A DNA stretch of 64,000 bases from Halorussus ruber. GTDB taxonomy: Archaea; Halobacteriota; Halobacteria; Halobacteriales; Haladaptataceae. The notes beneath the pieces were generated by a model. It did no database searches. It was given only the letters and a program-made list of their open reading frames with translations, and was not told the DNA's origin. Each line of letters starts with the position of its first letter. Position 1 is the stretch's first letter. The position numbers and the translations under genes were made by a program. Location: NCBI RefSeq assembly GCF_004765785.1, contig NZ_SBIT01000010.1, positions 186,001-250,000 of the forward strand. The letters are read 5' to 3'. Positions 9,443-18,421 of this stretch are shown one piece after another.

Positions 9443-10297
9443 CTACTTCAGATACTCGCCGACGAACGCATCGACGCGCTCCCGCGTCTCCTCGGGAATC
9501 GCCTCGGTCGGCGTGTTGATGGTCCCCTCAAGCGCAGACCCGCAGTCACACTCTCGCTCGTCGGGCATGTTCTGGATGGCGTGTTCCACGACTTGCTTGA
9601 TGGCCTCCTCGTTCTCGGCGGCGTTGTCCAGCACCTCCTGCAAGGTGACCTCGCTGTCCTCCTTCCAGACGTCGTAGTCGGTGACGCCCGTCACGGTGGC
9701 GTAGCACATCTCGGCCTCGCGGGCGAGTTTGGCCTCCGGAATCGTCGTCATGCCGATGACGTCCCAGCCCTGCGAGCGATAGAACTCGCTCTCGGCGCGG
9801 GTCGAGTACTGCGGGCCTTCGATGCAGACGTAGGTGCCGCCCTGCTCGGCGTCGGCGTCGGTCGCGGTCTCGCACGACTCGGAGAGATGCTCGACCATGT
9901 GCGGACAGTAGGGGTCCGCGAAGGGCATGTGAACCACGATTCCGTCGCCGAAGAACGTCGAGTCGCGGTGTTTCGTCCGGTCGAAAATCTGGTCTGGCAC
10001 CAGCAACGTCTGGGGCGGGAGGTCCTCGCGCAGGCTTCCGACCGCGTTGCTCGACAGCACGCGCTCGACGCCGACCTGCTTCAGCGCGTGGATGTTGGCC
10101 TTGTACGGCGCGTTGGTCGGCGTGTGCTGGTGGTCCGGGCCGTGGCGCGGCAGGAAGGCGACCTCCTCGCCAGCCAACTCGCCGATGGTGACGGGCGCGG
10201 ACGGTTCGCCGAAGGGCGTCGAGACGTTCTCCTCGCGGGTGTTTTCGAGGGGTAGGGCCTCGTAGATGCCACTTCCCCCGATGAAGCCAATCGTCAT
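9443..10297 (-). CDS. mtnP: S-methyl-5'-thioadenosine phosphorylase
   Basis: 284 residues. It catalyses phosphorolysis of 5'-methylthioadenosine to adenine and methylthioribose-1-phosphate (methionine salvage/purine recycling). The N-terminal phosphate-binding GFIGGSGIYEALPL, PRHGPDHQHTPTNAPYKAN, the central IEGPQYSTRAES and the substrate loop GMTTIPEAKLAREAEMCYA are all present, the last being diagnostic of the MTAP branch of PNP/MTAP. A CDCGSALEGT segment near the C-terminus is a cysteine pair common in halophilic and thermophilic members. Start MTIGFIGGSG at 10297. Confidence 0.95.
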   Translation of the reverse strand: MTIGFIGGSGIYEALPLENTREENVSTPFGEPSAPVTIGELAGEEVAFLPRHGPDHQHTPTNAPYKANIHALKQVGVERVLSSNAVGSLREDLPPQTLLVPDQIFDRTKHRDSTFFGDGIVVHMPFADPYCPHMVEHLSESCETATDADAEQGGTYVCIEGPQYSTRAESEFYRSQGWDVIGMTTIPEAKLAREAEMCYATVTGVTDYDVWKEDSEVTLQEVLDNAAENEEAIKQVVEHAIQNMPDERECDCGSALEGTINTPTEAIPEETRERVDAFVGEYLK

Positions 10298-10355
10298 GGC
10301 CTACAGTCGTGGCGGTGGCTACTAAACGGCTATCCTTTCGGAACCGTTCGGTCGC

Positions 10356-10724
10356 TCACGCTTCCAGCACGCGCTGTTCCCACTCGTCGCCGACCATCGC
10401 CCCCAACACTGCGAGGCCGATTACTCCGGCGGGACCCCACGCGAGGCCCAACGCACCGCCAGCGATAGCGCCGGAAATCGCGCCAGCACCGGACGGCGAG
10501 AGTTCGTCTTCGTCTCTGGGCTTCGCTGGTGTACCGCCGTCGGCGACCGTGCTTTCAGTCCCCCGACCGCTCGGCTCCATGCTTTCGACTATATTGTGCA
10601 GACTATTAAGTTTAGGTACCACGAACGCAGTCAGGCCCGAGAGCAAACACAGAACGACCAGCAAGAGTTGCGTCTGTCTCTCCAAGTCCGCTACCTTCCA
10701 GACGGTTCCCGCCAATTCGGTCAA
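10356..10724 (-). CDS. Hypothetical small membrane protein
   Basis: 122 residues if begun at the TTG at 10724; no ATG or GTG is available upstream before an in-frame stop. Residues of about 17-38 form one membrane helix (LLLVVLCLLSGLTAFVV). A Gly/Ala-rich C-terminal pair of helices (GAISGAIAGGALGLAWGPAGV, then IGLAVLGAMVG) resembles a glycine-zipper segment. The residues just upstream of the TTG still read like protein (FKIQPHIWHG), so the true start may be non-canonical. Function unknown. Confidence 0.55.
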   Translation of the reverse strand: MTELAGTVWKVADLERQTQLLLVVLCLLSGLTAFVVPKLNSLHNIVESMEPSGRGTESTVADGGTPAKPRDEDELSPSGAGAISGAIAGGALGLAWGPAGVIGLAVLGAMVGDEWEQRVLEA

Positions 10725-10974
10725 TCCGTGCCAGATGTGTGGCTGTATCTTGAACAGAATCCCCTGAAACGTCAGTCAACCCCCGGCGCGAACGACCATC
10801 GGAAGCGACCGTAACTCCCGAACCAACCAGTCTTTTCCACTGCTCAATCCATCGACCACCTGCTCGACCCACTCGGGAATCCCGCGCATACTCACTCGCA
10901 CCGAGTTCGTCACGTCCTCGTATTTGAACCTCGGGGCGCGAGTCGAGAGAGAGAACGGAAGCGAGAGGGAGTGT

Positions 10975-11688
10975 TCAGGCCTGCACGCCGTCGTCGTTCT
11001 CGACCAGTCGCCACGCCTCGCCCTCGTCTTCGAGGACTCCCCGACGGACCATCTCGTTCAGAACTTCGTCCATGCGGTCGGGTTGGGCGATTTCCATCTC
11101 GATGCGCTCTACGTCGTGGAACTCGCTCAGGAGGTGGCGAATCTCCTCGGTGGTGAACTGCTCGCCCTCGGCCTTGTCCATCACGCCGCTGACGATATCT
11201 ATCATGTCCTCGATGAAGTTCCACGGGTAGACGATCCACGCCCACTCGTCGAGGGCTTCGCCGATGTAGTCGGGTTCGAACTCGCTGGTCTGGAGGAGTT
11301 GGAGCGTGGCGGTCCGGACCTCGCCCGCGTCCCGGTCGGTGACGTACTCGTAGGCGCGTTCGATGGAACCCCCGGTGTCGGCGATGTCGTCAATGATGAG
11401 TACGTCCTTGCCCTCGACGCTCCCCTCCGGCATCGGGTACCGGACCTCGGGTTCGTCGGACTTCTCGGCGGTCCCGACGTAGTGTTCCATCTTGAGGCTC
11501 GTCAGGTCGTCCAGTCCGAGGAAGTCACAGATACAGCGCCCGGCGAACCACCCGCCGCGGGCCAGCGCGACTATCACGTCCGGTTCGAAGGAGTCGCGCT
11601 TGACCTCGTCGCTGACGTCACGACAGAGACCGTAGATGTACTCCCAGTTCGTAATCGTACACTTGAACTCGTCGGGGAGTTCGCTCAT
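10975..11688 (-). CDS. Purine-type phosphoribosyltransferase with C-terminal extension
   Basis: 237 residues from ATG 11688 (MSELPDEFKCTITNWEYIYG). The reading frame stays open far upstream, antisense to the next gene, but homology starts here. The PRPP-binding motif is VLIIDDIADTGGS at about residues 95-107, and FEPDVIVALARGGWFAGR is the N-terminal loop of xanthine/guanine-type enzymes. A tail of about 70 residues after the Rossmann core (MDKAEGEQFTTEEIRHLLSE onward) looks like a small helical, possibly winged-helix, domain. Likely converts a purine base and PRPP to the nucleotide; substrate not determined from sequence. Confidence 0.8.
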   Translation of the reverse strand: MSELPDEFKCTITNWEYIYGLCRDVSDEVKRDSFEPDVIVALARGGWFAGRCICDFLGLDDLTSLKMEHYVGTAEKSDEPEVRYPMPEGSVEGKDVLIIDDIADTGGSIERAYEYVTDRDAGEVRTATLQLLQTSEFEPDYIGEALDEWAWIVYPWNFIEDMIDIVSGVMDKAEGEQFTTEEIRHLLSEFHDVERIEMEIAQPDRMDEVLNEMVRRGVLEDEGEAWRLVENDDGVQA

Positions 11689-11820
11689 ACCACCTCGGGA
11701 TTCGACGCCCTGCACACTTAACGGTTTACAGGTGGGTCTCAGCGAGTGCGAACCCTTGTCTCGTGCCGGTCTGCGGTCCGACCACTTAGTTCTAAGAGTC
11801 GCGCGTTCGTCGGGACGAGT

Positions 11821-12729
11821 ATGGAGACGTTGCGCACCCTTCAGGTAGACGCCTTCGCCGACGAACCGTTCGCCGGGAACGCGGCCGGAGTGGTTCCCGA
11901 GGCCGACGGACTCACCGACGACCAGATGCAGGCCATCGCCAACGAGTTGGCGGTCAGCGAGACGGCCTTCTTCCGCGAGAGCGACGAGGCCGACCGTCGA
12001 GTCCGGTACTTCACGCCGACGACCGAGGTGGACCTCTGCGGGCACGCTACCATCGCCTCCCACGCCCACCTGCTGGAGGAGGGCGTCATCTCCCCCGGCA
12101 CGCACAGCCTCGAAACCAACGTCGGGGTCCTCGAAATCGAGGTCGAGGAGGACGGGGCGATTTGGATGACGCAGGATTCGCCCGAGATTCGGGAGGTGGA
12201 ACTCGACTACGAGCGAGTCGCCGACGCGCTCGGTATCGACCACGCCGCCCTGGAGGACGTGGGCGCTGACCTCCCGCTGGCGGTCTCCTCGACCGGCCTG
12301 CCCTTCCTCGTGGTCCCCGTCAACTTCCTCGAACACGTCTCGGCGATGGACCCCGACTTCGGCGCAATCGAGGCCATCAGCGAGGAGGTCGATGCGACCG
12401 GCATCTACGCCTTCAGCTTCGACGCGCTCGGCGTCGATTCGACGCTCCACGGTCGGATGTTCGCGCCCGCCGCGGGCGTCCCCGAGGACCCCGTGACCGG
12501 CACCGCCAGCGGCGCGACGGGGGCCTACCTCCGGGAGTTCGAGGCCTTCGACGACGAGGGCGTGCCCGAGGAGATGGTCTTCGAGCAGGGCCACTTCGTG
12601 GACCGACCGGGCTACGTCCGCGTGCGAGTCGGCGACGAGGTCCGCGTCGGCGGGCAGGCCGCCACCGCGCTCGATGGTGAGTTGCGAGTTCCGGAGGCCG
12701 ACGAGGACGACGACATCATCGAAGCCTGA
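11821..12729 (+). CDS. PhzF family isomerase
   Basis: 302 residues starting METLRTLQVDAFADEPFAGN, the standard PhzF opening. Visible motifs are AGNAAGVV, the conserved glutamate in LAVSETAFF, FTPTTEVDLCGHATIASHA and EDPVTGTASGATGAYL. The two halves form the DapF-like pseudodimer. Family members are isomerases of unknown natural substrate outside phenazine producers; no phenazine genes are nearby, so a metabolite-repair or catabolic role is possible. A TATA-like ACTTAGTTCTAA lies about 30 bases upstream of the ATG. Confidence 0.85.
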   Translation: METLRTLQVDAFADEPFAGNAAGVVPEADGLTDDQMQAIANELAVSETAFFRESDEADRRVRYFTPTTEVDLCGHATIASHAHLLEEGVISPGTHSLETNVGVLEIEVEEDGAIWMTQDSPEIREVELDYERVADALGIDHAALEDVGADLPLAVSSTGLPFLVVPVNFLEHVSAMDPDFGAIEAISEEVDATGIYAFSFDALGVDSTLHGRMFAPAAGVPEDPVTGTASGATGAYLREFEAFDDEGVPEEMVFEQGHFVDRPGYVRVRVGDEVRVGGQAATALDGELRVPEADEDDDIIEA

Positions 12730-12756
12730 CTGTTCATCGCTTCAGAATTGTATATT

Positions 12757-12965
12757 TACTTTTAGGAAATGAAAACAATTGCTTAGGAACACCATTCATT
12801 TCTCTGCGGTCGGCGCACGCTGGCGCGGCTTTATGCCGCGCCATCGGCGTGCGAGGGATGAGGACCGCAGGCCGGAGGCCGAGGACCGCAATCGGTTGGG
12901 GAGGACGAGGTGCGGTCGCGGTGCAGTCGCGGTACCGCCTCGGCTCAAGCCTGAAGCTAGCATCC
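12757..12965 (+). repeat. Dispersed structured element, family 1, copy 2
   Basis: This occupies the convergent gap between the PhzF gene and the next membrane protein. Outer arms are GCACGC (12815-12820) and GCGTGC (12847-12852); inner arms are TGGCGCGGC (12821-12829) and GCCGCGCCA (12835-12843) with loop TTTAT. Relative to copies 1 and 3 the outer stem has a G-to-A change compensated by C-to-T on the other arm. The core TTGGGGAGGACGAGGTGCGG (from 12895) and the tail CTCAAGCCTGAAGCTAGC (12944-12961) are conserved. The A/T-rich head has CAATTGCTTAGG. Confidence 0.8.
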
Positions 12966-13109
12966 CGATTTCTGCGGTTTGCGGTGCTGTGCGGTTTGCG
13001 GTACCTGTCTTCCCGCAGGTTAGAGTCACATTCTCCGTTGCTCAACCAGTCGAAAGTCCAACGACTCCAATCCGAATTACCTCTCCGAACCACGCCCGAA
13101 ACCCGCCCG

Positions 13110-13541
13110 CTACGTCTGCTCGCCGAACTGGAACTCGTCGGCGGTCTCCTCGCGCTTGAGTTCCGAGACTTGCCGACGGGTCTCCGAAACGTCCCGCTCC
13201 ACGTCCGCGAGGCGGTCGTCCAGCACCGAGAGAATCTCGCTTTTGACTTTCTCGCTGTCGAAGCGGTCGCGCATCTGCTCCTCGACAGCCGCCGTGAACA
13301 CTCGCACGAAGGCGGTGACGGTGCCGACGACCCAGACCACGATGCCCAGCAACACCAGCACGAGGCCGGGTGCGGCCGTCTCCAGCGCGGCCGACAGCGC
13401 CGCGCCGCTCTCTAACTGACTGTACGCCTCTGCGATGCCCAACACGACGCCGCCACCGACCAGCGCGCCGCCGAGGAGCGTGGCGACCCCGGCGAGGACA
13501 ACGTAGTAGACTGCCCATCGAAGCGAACGTCTCGCGTCCAT
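13110..13541 (-). CDS. Membrane protein with C-terminal coiled coil, unknown function
   Basis: 143 residues from ATG 13541 (MDARRSLRWAVYYVV); an ATG nine codons earlier is also possible. Three hydrophobic segments (about 8-38, then 58-82) are followed by a charged coiled coil (VEEQMRDRFDSEKVKSEI to SELKREE), placing the tail in the cytoplasm. No family recognised. Confidence 0.65.
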   Translation of the reverse strand: MDARRSLRWAVYYVVLAGVATLLGGALVGGGVVLGIAEAYSQLESGAALSAALETAAPGLVLVLLGIVVWVVGTVTAFVRVFTAAVEEQMRDRFDSEKVKSEILSVLDDRLADVERDVSETRRQVSELKREETADEFQFGEQT

Positions 13542-13850
13542 GCGTGAGTTCCACGAACGCCGGAACATAAACTCACCCGTTTTCGTGTCGGCTGGCGTTC
13601 AGAAAGGGCGCGCGGTTCGGTGGGACAGAGTGAATCCGCTCCGGAAGTCGAGAGAAACGCCGCCGAGTCAAGCGAACATCGCCGAGTCGAGCGCCTCCGG
13701 CGGTCAGTCACATTCGAAATCCGACACGATAGACCCCTTCTCCGGCAATATTTTCGATTCTGGAAACTAAATCCGGTTTCGAGTTAAGATTCGTTTTACG
13801 GGCCGGTCGGAACATTCTTTATTCGCCTTCTTGTTCTCCCACATGCACCA
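13542..13850. other. Intergenic region upstream of ppsA
   Basis: 309 bases between divergent genes. A TATA-like TTCTTTATTC lies at 13815-13824, 27-36 bases before the ppsA ATG. No RNA gene or repeat is evident. Confidence 0.5.
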
Positions 13851-16184
13851 ATGGCTGTACTCTGGCTGGACGAAATCACCGCGGACGACCTCGAACTGGT
13901 CGGCGGGAAAGGCGCGTCGCTGGGGGAACTCACGGGCGCTGGCCTGCCGGTTCCGTCGGGGTTCGTGGTTTCGGCCGGCACCTACCGCTCGTTCATCGAG
14001 GAGACCGGCATCGAGGAGGAACTGTTCGAGGCCGTGGACGTAGATACCGAGGACTCCGCGGCGCTCGCCGAGGCCCAGTCGCGGGCCAAGGAACTCGTGT
14101 TGGAAACCGAGATGCCCGCAGAAATTCGACAGGAGATTTACGACTCCTACGACGACCTCGGCGACGGCGAGGACTTCGTGGCGGTCCGGTCGTCCGCCAC
14201 CGCCGAGGACCTGCCCGACGCTTCCTTCGCGGGCCAACAGGAGACCTTCCTGAACGTCACGCGCGAGGACCTCGTGGACCGCGTGAAGCGATGCTGGGCC
14301 TCGCTGTTCACCCAGCGCGCTATCTACTACCGACAGGAGAAGGGCTTCGCTCACGACAAGGTGGACATCGCGGTCGTCGTCCAGCGCATGGTCGACGCCG
14401 AGAAGTCCGGCGTGATGTTCACCAGTCACCCCTCGACTGGTGACCCGCGAATCATCATCGAGGCCGCGTGGGGACTCGGCGAGGCGGTCGTCTCCGGGTC
14501 GGTCTCGCCCGACAACTACGTCGTGGACCGCGAGACCGGGGCGGTGGACGAGGTCACCATCGCCGACAAGAAGACGAAGATGGAGAAAGACGAGGAGACC
14601 GGCGAGACCGTCGAGCGCGAGGTCCCCGAGGACCTGCGCGAGGCCCAAGTGCTGGACGAGCGCGACATCGAGCGCCTCGTAGAGTTGGGCGAGCGCGTCG
14701 AGGACCACTACGAGACGCCCCAAGACGTCGAGTGGGCCATCGTGGACGGCGAGGTCTTCATGCTCCAGTCGCGTCCCATCACGACCATCGACGACGGCGA
14801 CGCCCAAATCGAGACCGACGCCGACGCGGGCGCGGAGTCCGAGGGCATCGCCGACGGGAGCGGCGGCGTCGAGGCCGCCAGCGGCGGGAGCGACGCCGGG
14901 GCCGGAGGGAACAACGACGTACTCGTCTCCGGACTCGGCGCGAGTCCCGGCATCGCCTCGGGCGCGGTCCGTATCGTCAACCAGCTCGACCAGCTCGACA
15001 AGGTCAGCGAGGGCGACATCATCGTGACCGAGATGACCACGCCCGACATGGTGCCCGCGATGAAGCGCGCCGCGGGCATCGTCACCGACGAGGGCGGGAT
15101 GACCAGTCACGCCGCCATCGTCTCCCGAGAACTCGGCGTCCCGGCGGTCGTCGGCTCGACCGACGCCACCCGGACCCTGACAGACGACCAGCGAATCACC
15201 ATCGACGGCGACAAGGGCACCGTCACGGAGGGTCGCAAGGAGACCACCGAGGAGCGCGAACCCATCGAGGAGGCCCGCCCGAAGACCCCGGTCAAGCCCA
15301 TGACCGCGACCGAGGTCAAGGTCAACGTCTCCATCCCCGAGGCCGCCGAGCGCGCCGCCGCGACCGGCGCTGACGGCGTGGGCCTCCTCCGGATGGAACA
15401 CATGATTCTCTCGACCAACAAGACGCCCGCCAAGTACCTCGAAGACCACGGCGTCGACGCCTACGTCAACGAAATCGTGGAGGGCGTCCGCGGGGTCGCC
15501 GACGAGTTCTACCCCCGACCGGTTCGGGTCCGGACCCTCGACGCGCCCACCGACGAGTTCCGCCAACTGCAGGGCGGCGAGGACGAACCCGACGAGCACA
15601 ACCCGATGTTGGGCTACCGGGGCATCCGCCGTAGTTTGGACCGCCCCGACGTGTTCAAGCACGAACTCGAAGCGTTCGCCCGCCTCTACGAGATGGGCTA
15701 CGACAACGTCGAAATCATGTTCCCGCTGGTCAACGACGCCGAGGACGTCCTCAAGGCCCGCAACCTGCTGGAGGAGTCGGGCATCGACCCCGAGAAGCGC
15801 ACGTGGGGCGTGATGATAGAGACGCCAGCCTCCGCGCTCGGCGTCGAACAGATGGCCGAGCAGGGCATCGACTTCGCCTCCTTCGGCACCAACGACCTGA
15901 CCCAGTACACGCTGGCGGTGGACCGGAACAACGAGAACGTCGCCGACCGGTTCGACGAACTCCACCCCTCGGTCCTGCAACTCATCAGCCAGACCATCGA
16001 GACCTGCCGCGAACACGACGTGGACACCTCCATCTGCGGACAGGCCGGGTCGAAGCCGAAGATGGTCCAGCATCTCGTCAACGAGGGCATCAGTTCCATC
16101 TCGGCCAACATCGACGCAGTCCGTGACGTTCAGCACGAAGTCAAGCGCGTCGAGCAGCAACTCGTCCTCGATTCGGTGCGCTGA
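13851..16184 (+). CDS. ppsA: Phosphoenolpyruvate synthase
   Basis: 777 residues. It makes PEP from pyruvate and ATP (AMP and phosphate released), the first step of gluconeogenesis from pyruvate. The N-terminal ATP-grasp-like domain starts LVGGKGASLGEL and has VAVRSSATAEDLPDASFAGQ. The swivelling phosphohistidine domain has GGMTSHAAIVSRELG with His420. The C-terminal PEP-binding barrel includes GVGLLRMEH, FGTNDLTQYTLAVDRN and SICGQAGS. A low-complexity Asp/Gly/Ser linker (about residues 323-358) joins the first two domains. The pyruvate kinase catalysing the opposite direction is 12 kb downstream. Confidence 0.97.
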   Translation: MAVLWLDEITADDLELVGGKGASLGELTGAGLPVPSGFVVSAGTYRSFIEETGIEEELFEAVDVDTEDSAALAEAQSRAKELVLETEMPAEIRQEIYDSYDDLGDGEDFVAVRSSATAEDLPDASFAGQQETFLNVTREDLVDRVKRCWASLFTQRAIYYRQEKGFAHDKVDIAVVVQRMVDAEKSGVMFTSHPSTGDPRIIIEAAWGLGEAVVSGSVSPDNYVVDRETGAVDEVTIADKKTKMEKDEETGETVEREVPEDLREAQVLDERDIERLVELGERVEDHYETPQDVEWAIVDGEVFMLQSRPITTIDDGDAQIETDADAGAESEGIADGSGGVEAASGGSDAGAGGNNDVLVSGLGASPGIASGAVRIVNQLDQLDKVSEGDIIVTEMTTPDMVPAMKRAAGIVTDEGGMTSHAAIVSRELGVPAVVGSTDATRTLTDDQRITIDGDKGTVTEGRKETTEEREPIEEARPKTPVKPMTATEVKVNVSIPEAAERAAATGADGVGLLRMEHMILSTNKTPAKYLEDHGVDAYVNEIVEGVRGVADEFYPRPVRVRTLDAPTDEFRQLQGGEDEPDEHNPMLGYRGIRRSLDRPDVFKHELEAFARLYEMGYDNVEIMFPLVNDAEDVLKARNLLEESGIDPEKRTWGVMIETPASALGVEQMAEQGIDFASFGTNDLTQYTLAVDRNNENVADRFDELHPSVLQLISQTIETCREHDVDTSICGQAGSKPKMVQHLVNEGISSISANIDAVRDVQHEVKRVEQQLVLDSVR

Positions 16185-16322
16185 GGCCGCTCCCGACGAC
16201 GGATTCTTTTGCGGACCCCGCGGAGTAAGCGCCGGTTAGGTCGTATAAGCAGGTGCTAATCCGAAAAACGTCGTGGCACTATACACTCGGTTTATGAGCG
16301 ACGCGGGCGGAACACAGAGACA

Positions 16323-17279
16323 ATGGAGCCGCGCAGAGCCGCGCTCGTCGTCGCCGCCCTCCTCCTCCTGTCGGGTTGCACCGGAAGCGCCTTCGGGCCG
16401 TCGGCGACGACCACTTCGACGACCGAGACTCAGACGACGGTATCGCAGAACGCTACGAACACCACGACTGCCTCCTCGCCTGCCCCGCCGCAGGCCAACG
16501 CGACGACTGGACCAACGAACAACACCACGGAGTCGCTTCCGCCCGGCGTGAACCGGACGGGCGTCGAGGACGCCGAGGAGATGGTCGCGGCCCACCAGCA
16601 GGCGCTCAACAGCACCAGCTTCGCCTTCCAGTTCCGGGCGAACGTCTCGGCCGGTCCCGCCAGCCAGTGGACCTCCCAGCGCGGGTCGGTCGAGGAGGGC
16701 CTGTCGCCGCTGATGGTCCAGTCCGAGAGCCTCCGTCAGGTCGACAACGGGACGACCCGCGTCGGGACCGACCTCTGGGCCAACGACACTTCCGTGGTCG
16801 CCCAGTACCGCCGGGCGAACCGGACCGAACTCCGCCACTACAACCGGACCGGCGGGAATCTGGCCGACGAGACGTGGTCCCACCTCCCGCGGGCGGACCT
16901 CGACTCGCAGGTCACCCAGTCGTGGCTCCTCGAATTCGCGCTGAGCGTCGGCGAGTACGACCTCGCCGAAGTCGAGCGCCGGGACGGGAACCGAGTCGCA
17001 GTCCTCCGGGCGACCGAGGCCGCCAACGCTACCAACTTCACCGACCTGAACGCGACCATCGTCGTGGATTCGGTGGGCCGAGTCCGCTCGCTCTCGCTGA
17101 CCGCGGCCTACGCGAACGCCGAGGAGAACCGGATTCGCTACGAGTTCGAGTTGACCGAGGTCGGCAACGTCTCGGTGACTCGCCCCGCGTGGGTCGGCGC
17201 GGCAATTCCGCCGAACGAGACGACTACGACAGTGGCAGGAACAACAACGATAAAAACACAAAACACGACGACCGCTTAA
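16323..17279 (+). CDS. Secreted lipoprotein (DUF7537-like)
   Basis: 318 residues. The N-terminus MEPRRAALVVAALLLLSGC is a signal peptide ending in a lipobox with Cys19, so lipid-anchored outside the membrane. A Thr/Asn-rich linker with many N-x-T sequons follows (about 25-75), then a globular domain beginning VNRTGVEDAEEMVAAHQQAL, typical of a haloarchaeal lipoprotein family of unknown function. Ends ATIPPNET-like with a second Thr-rich tail. Confidence 0.8.
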   Translation: MEPRRAALVVAALLLLSGCTGSAFGPSATTTSTTETQTTVSQNATNTTTASSPAPPQANATTGPTNNTTESLPPGVNRTGVEDAEEMVAAHQQALNSTSFAFQFRANVSAGPASQWTSQRGSVEEGLSPLMVQSESLRQVDNGTTRVGTDLWANDTSVVAQYRRANRTELRHYNRTGGNLADETWSHLPRADLDSQVTQSWLLEFALSVGEYDLAEVERRDGNRVAVLRATEAANATNFTDLNATIVVDSVGRVRSLSLTAAYANAEENRIRYEFELTEVGNVSVTRPAWVGAAIPPNETTTTVAGTTTIKTQNTTTA

Positions 17280-17438
17280 TACCTCGATTAGCGTTGGGTT
17301 TATCTTGTAGGAATGAATACCGTTTCTCTGAAGACTTTTATAGCATCCCTGATATTTAACTAATAATTGTTATAATATTCCGCGGCTCCCCTACCATAAT
17401 AGTTAGAATATTTATATTATGTGTCGGGGTCCATACTT

Positions 17439-17457
17439 AGGAGGGGGATAGAAAATG
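17439..17457 (+). promoter_or_regulatory. Shine-Dalgarno and start codon of the AT-rich gene
   Basis: AGGAGG at 17439-17444 is followed after ten bases by ATG 17455. A strong SD is unusual here, where most starts look leaderless. The frame opened by this ATG (MSTESGGRKRRTA) ends at 17496, but shifting by one base inside the G6 run at 17470-17475 joins it to the downstream open frame, so this is the probable original start of the next gene. Confidence 0.5.
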
Positions 17458-17500
17458 TCAACTGAAAGCGGGGGGCGGAAAAGGAGAACAGCTTGACGCG

Positions 17501-18337
17501 ATGCTAACCTTATATAGTGAGCTTAGGTCTGAAATAAACCAGTCTATACAGTTTCAGAATAGAATTATCTTAAGCGAAGCCGTGGTCATCGCACTAGTGT
17601 ATGCGATGGAAGTGACACCTTTAGTAGGGTCAGCGGATGGTTCTTCAAATGGTTTACTCATGACACTTGCAGGAGTGGTCCTTCCTCCTGTGATTATTAT
17701 TTCTACTGCTCTGTGGGTGGCCGAGCAAAGTCGCATGATGAGAATCGGAGATTATCTTGAGCTTTTAGAGAACAAAATAAATGCGGAAATTGGTAAAGCT
17801 TGTTTATCATGGGAAAACTGGCTACGAGCAGGCGAGGTTACTTTCGTAGGTCATGTTCATCATGCCTCAAAGGCAATTGGATATATTGGACTGTTTATTT
17901 TTCTGGGAATCGCCAGTCTTACACTCTATCTCAAGAATGTTATTATAGCGTCTGGATTTTCAAATAAGATGATGAGCTTTGGTCAAATACTACTCTTTTT
18001 GATCTATGCCCTTTTATTTACGTTTCTAATAATGATGACTATCCCTATAATTGACTACGGGAGGGGAGAAGAACGAAAGCGGCTTGGTGAACGACTCCCC
18101 GATGGACAACGCTGGAGAGTTGATTTAGATTCCACTATTGAGCAAGACTCGGATTCTCTAATAGCGGATGGAGAAGGTGAAGAAAAGTGGGGTGATAAAT
18201 ATAGGTATTTCAACGAATGGGAGAAACATTATGAACAAGAAGTATTAAATTCTCTGTCGGAAGAAGAACCATCGCTTACTCGGGAAGATTATGAGAAGGG
18301 TACTGGATGGTGGGAAATCGTCGTATTTTGGAAATAA
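17501..18337 (+). CDS. AT-rich four-helix membrane protein, probable 5' frameshift
   Basis: 278 residues from ATG 17501, but the codons before it in this frame read GGGGKGEQLDA, so the native start is probably ATG 17455 with one surplus G in the G6 tract. Four membrane helices: about 25-43, 57-80, 128-150 and 160-183; the large C-terminal tail is charged and cytoplasmic, ending GTGWWEIVVFWK. Base composition and codon use are clearly A/T-richer than neighbours, suggesting horizontal transfer. No family recognised. It resembles in character, not in sequence, the AT-rich membrane gene at 30.7 kb. Confidence 0.75.
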   Translation: MLTLYSELRSEINQSIQFQNRIILSEAVVIALVYAMEVTPLVGSADGSSNGLLMTLAGVVLPPVIIISTALWVAEQSRMMRIGDYLELLENKINAEIGKACLSWENWLRAGEVTFVGHVHHASKAIGYIGLFIFLGIASLTLYLKNVIIASGFSNKMMSFGQILLFLIYALLFTFLIMMTIPIIDYGRGEERKRLGERLPDGQRWRVDLDSTIEQDSDSLIADGEGEEKWGDKYRYFNEWEKHYEQEVLNSLSEEEPSLTREDYEKGTGWWEIVVFWK

Positions 18338-18421
18338 GAATGAATCTTCCAAAATAAGAATGGGATTCATGTAATCGCCGCATCCGCCACGTTCAAGCCC
18401 TCCGGCCGCAAGCGTCCGAAC

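Noticed and set aside
10612-10872. 86-residue frame overlapping the small membrane protein
   Set aside because: Out-of-frame with the hydrophobic-patterned gene, basic composition unlike haloarchaeal proteins.
12779-13159. Protein-coding frames across family 1 repeats
   Set aside because: Frames are not conserved among the three copies, whereas the hairpin pairing is; translations are basic and low-complexity.
13767-16160. 797-residue open frame antisense to ppsA
   Set aside because: Same shadow effect; ppsA on the other strand has complete family motifs throughout.
16376-17359. 327-residue frame overlapping the lipoprotein gene
   Set aside because: Arg/Pro-rich shadow in another frame; the lipoprotein frame has a signal peptide and lipobox.
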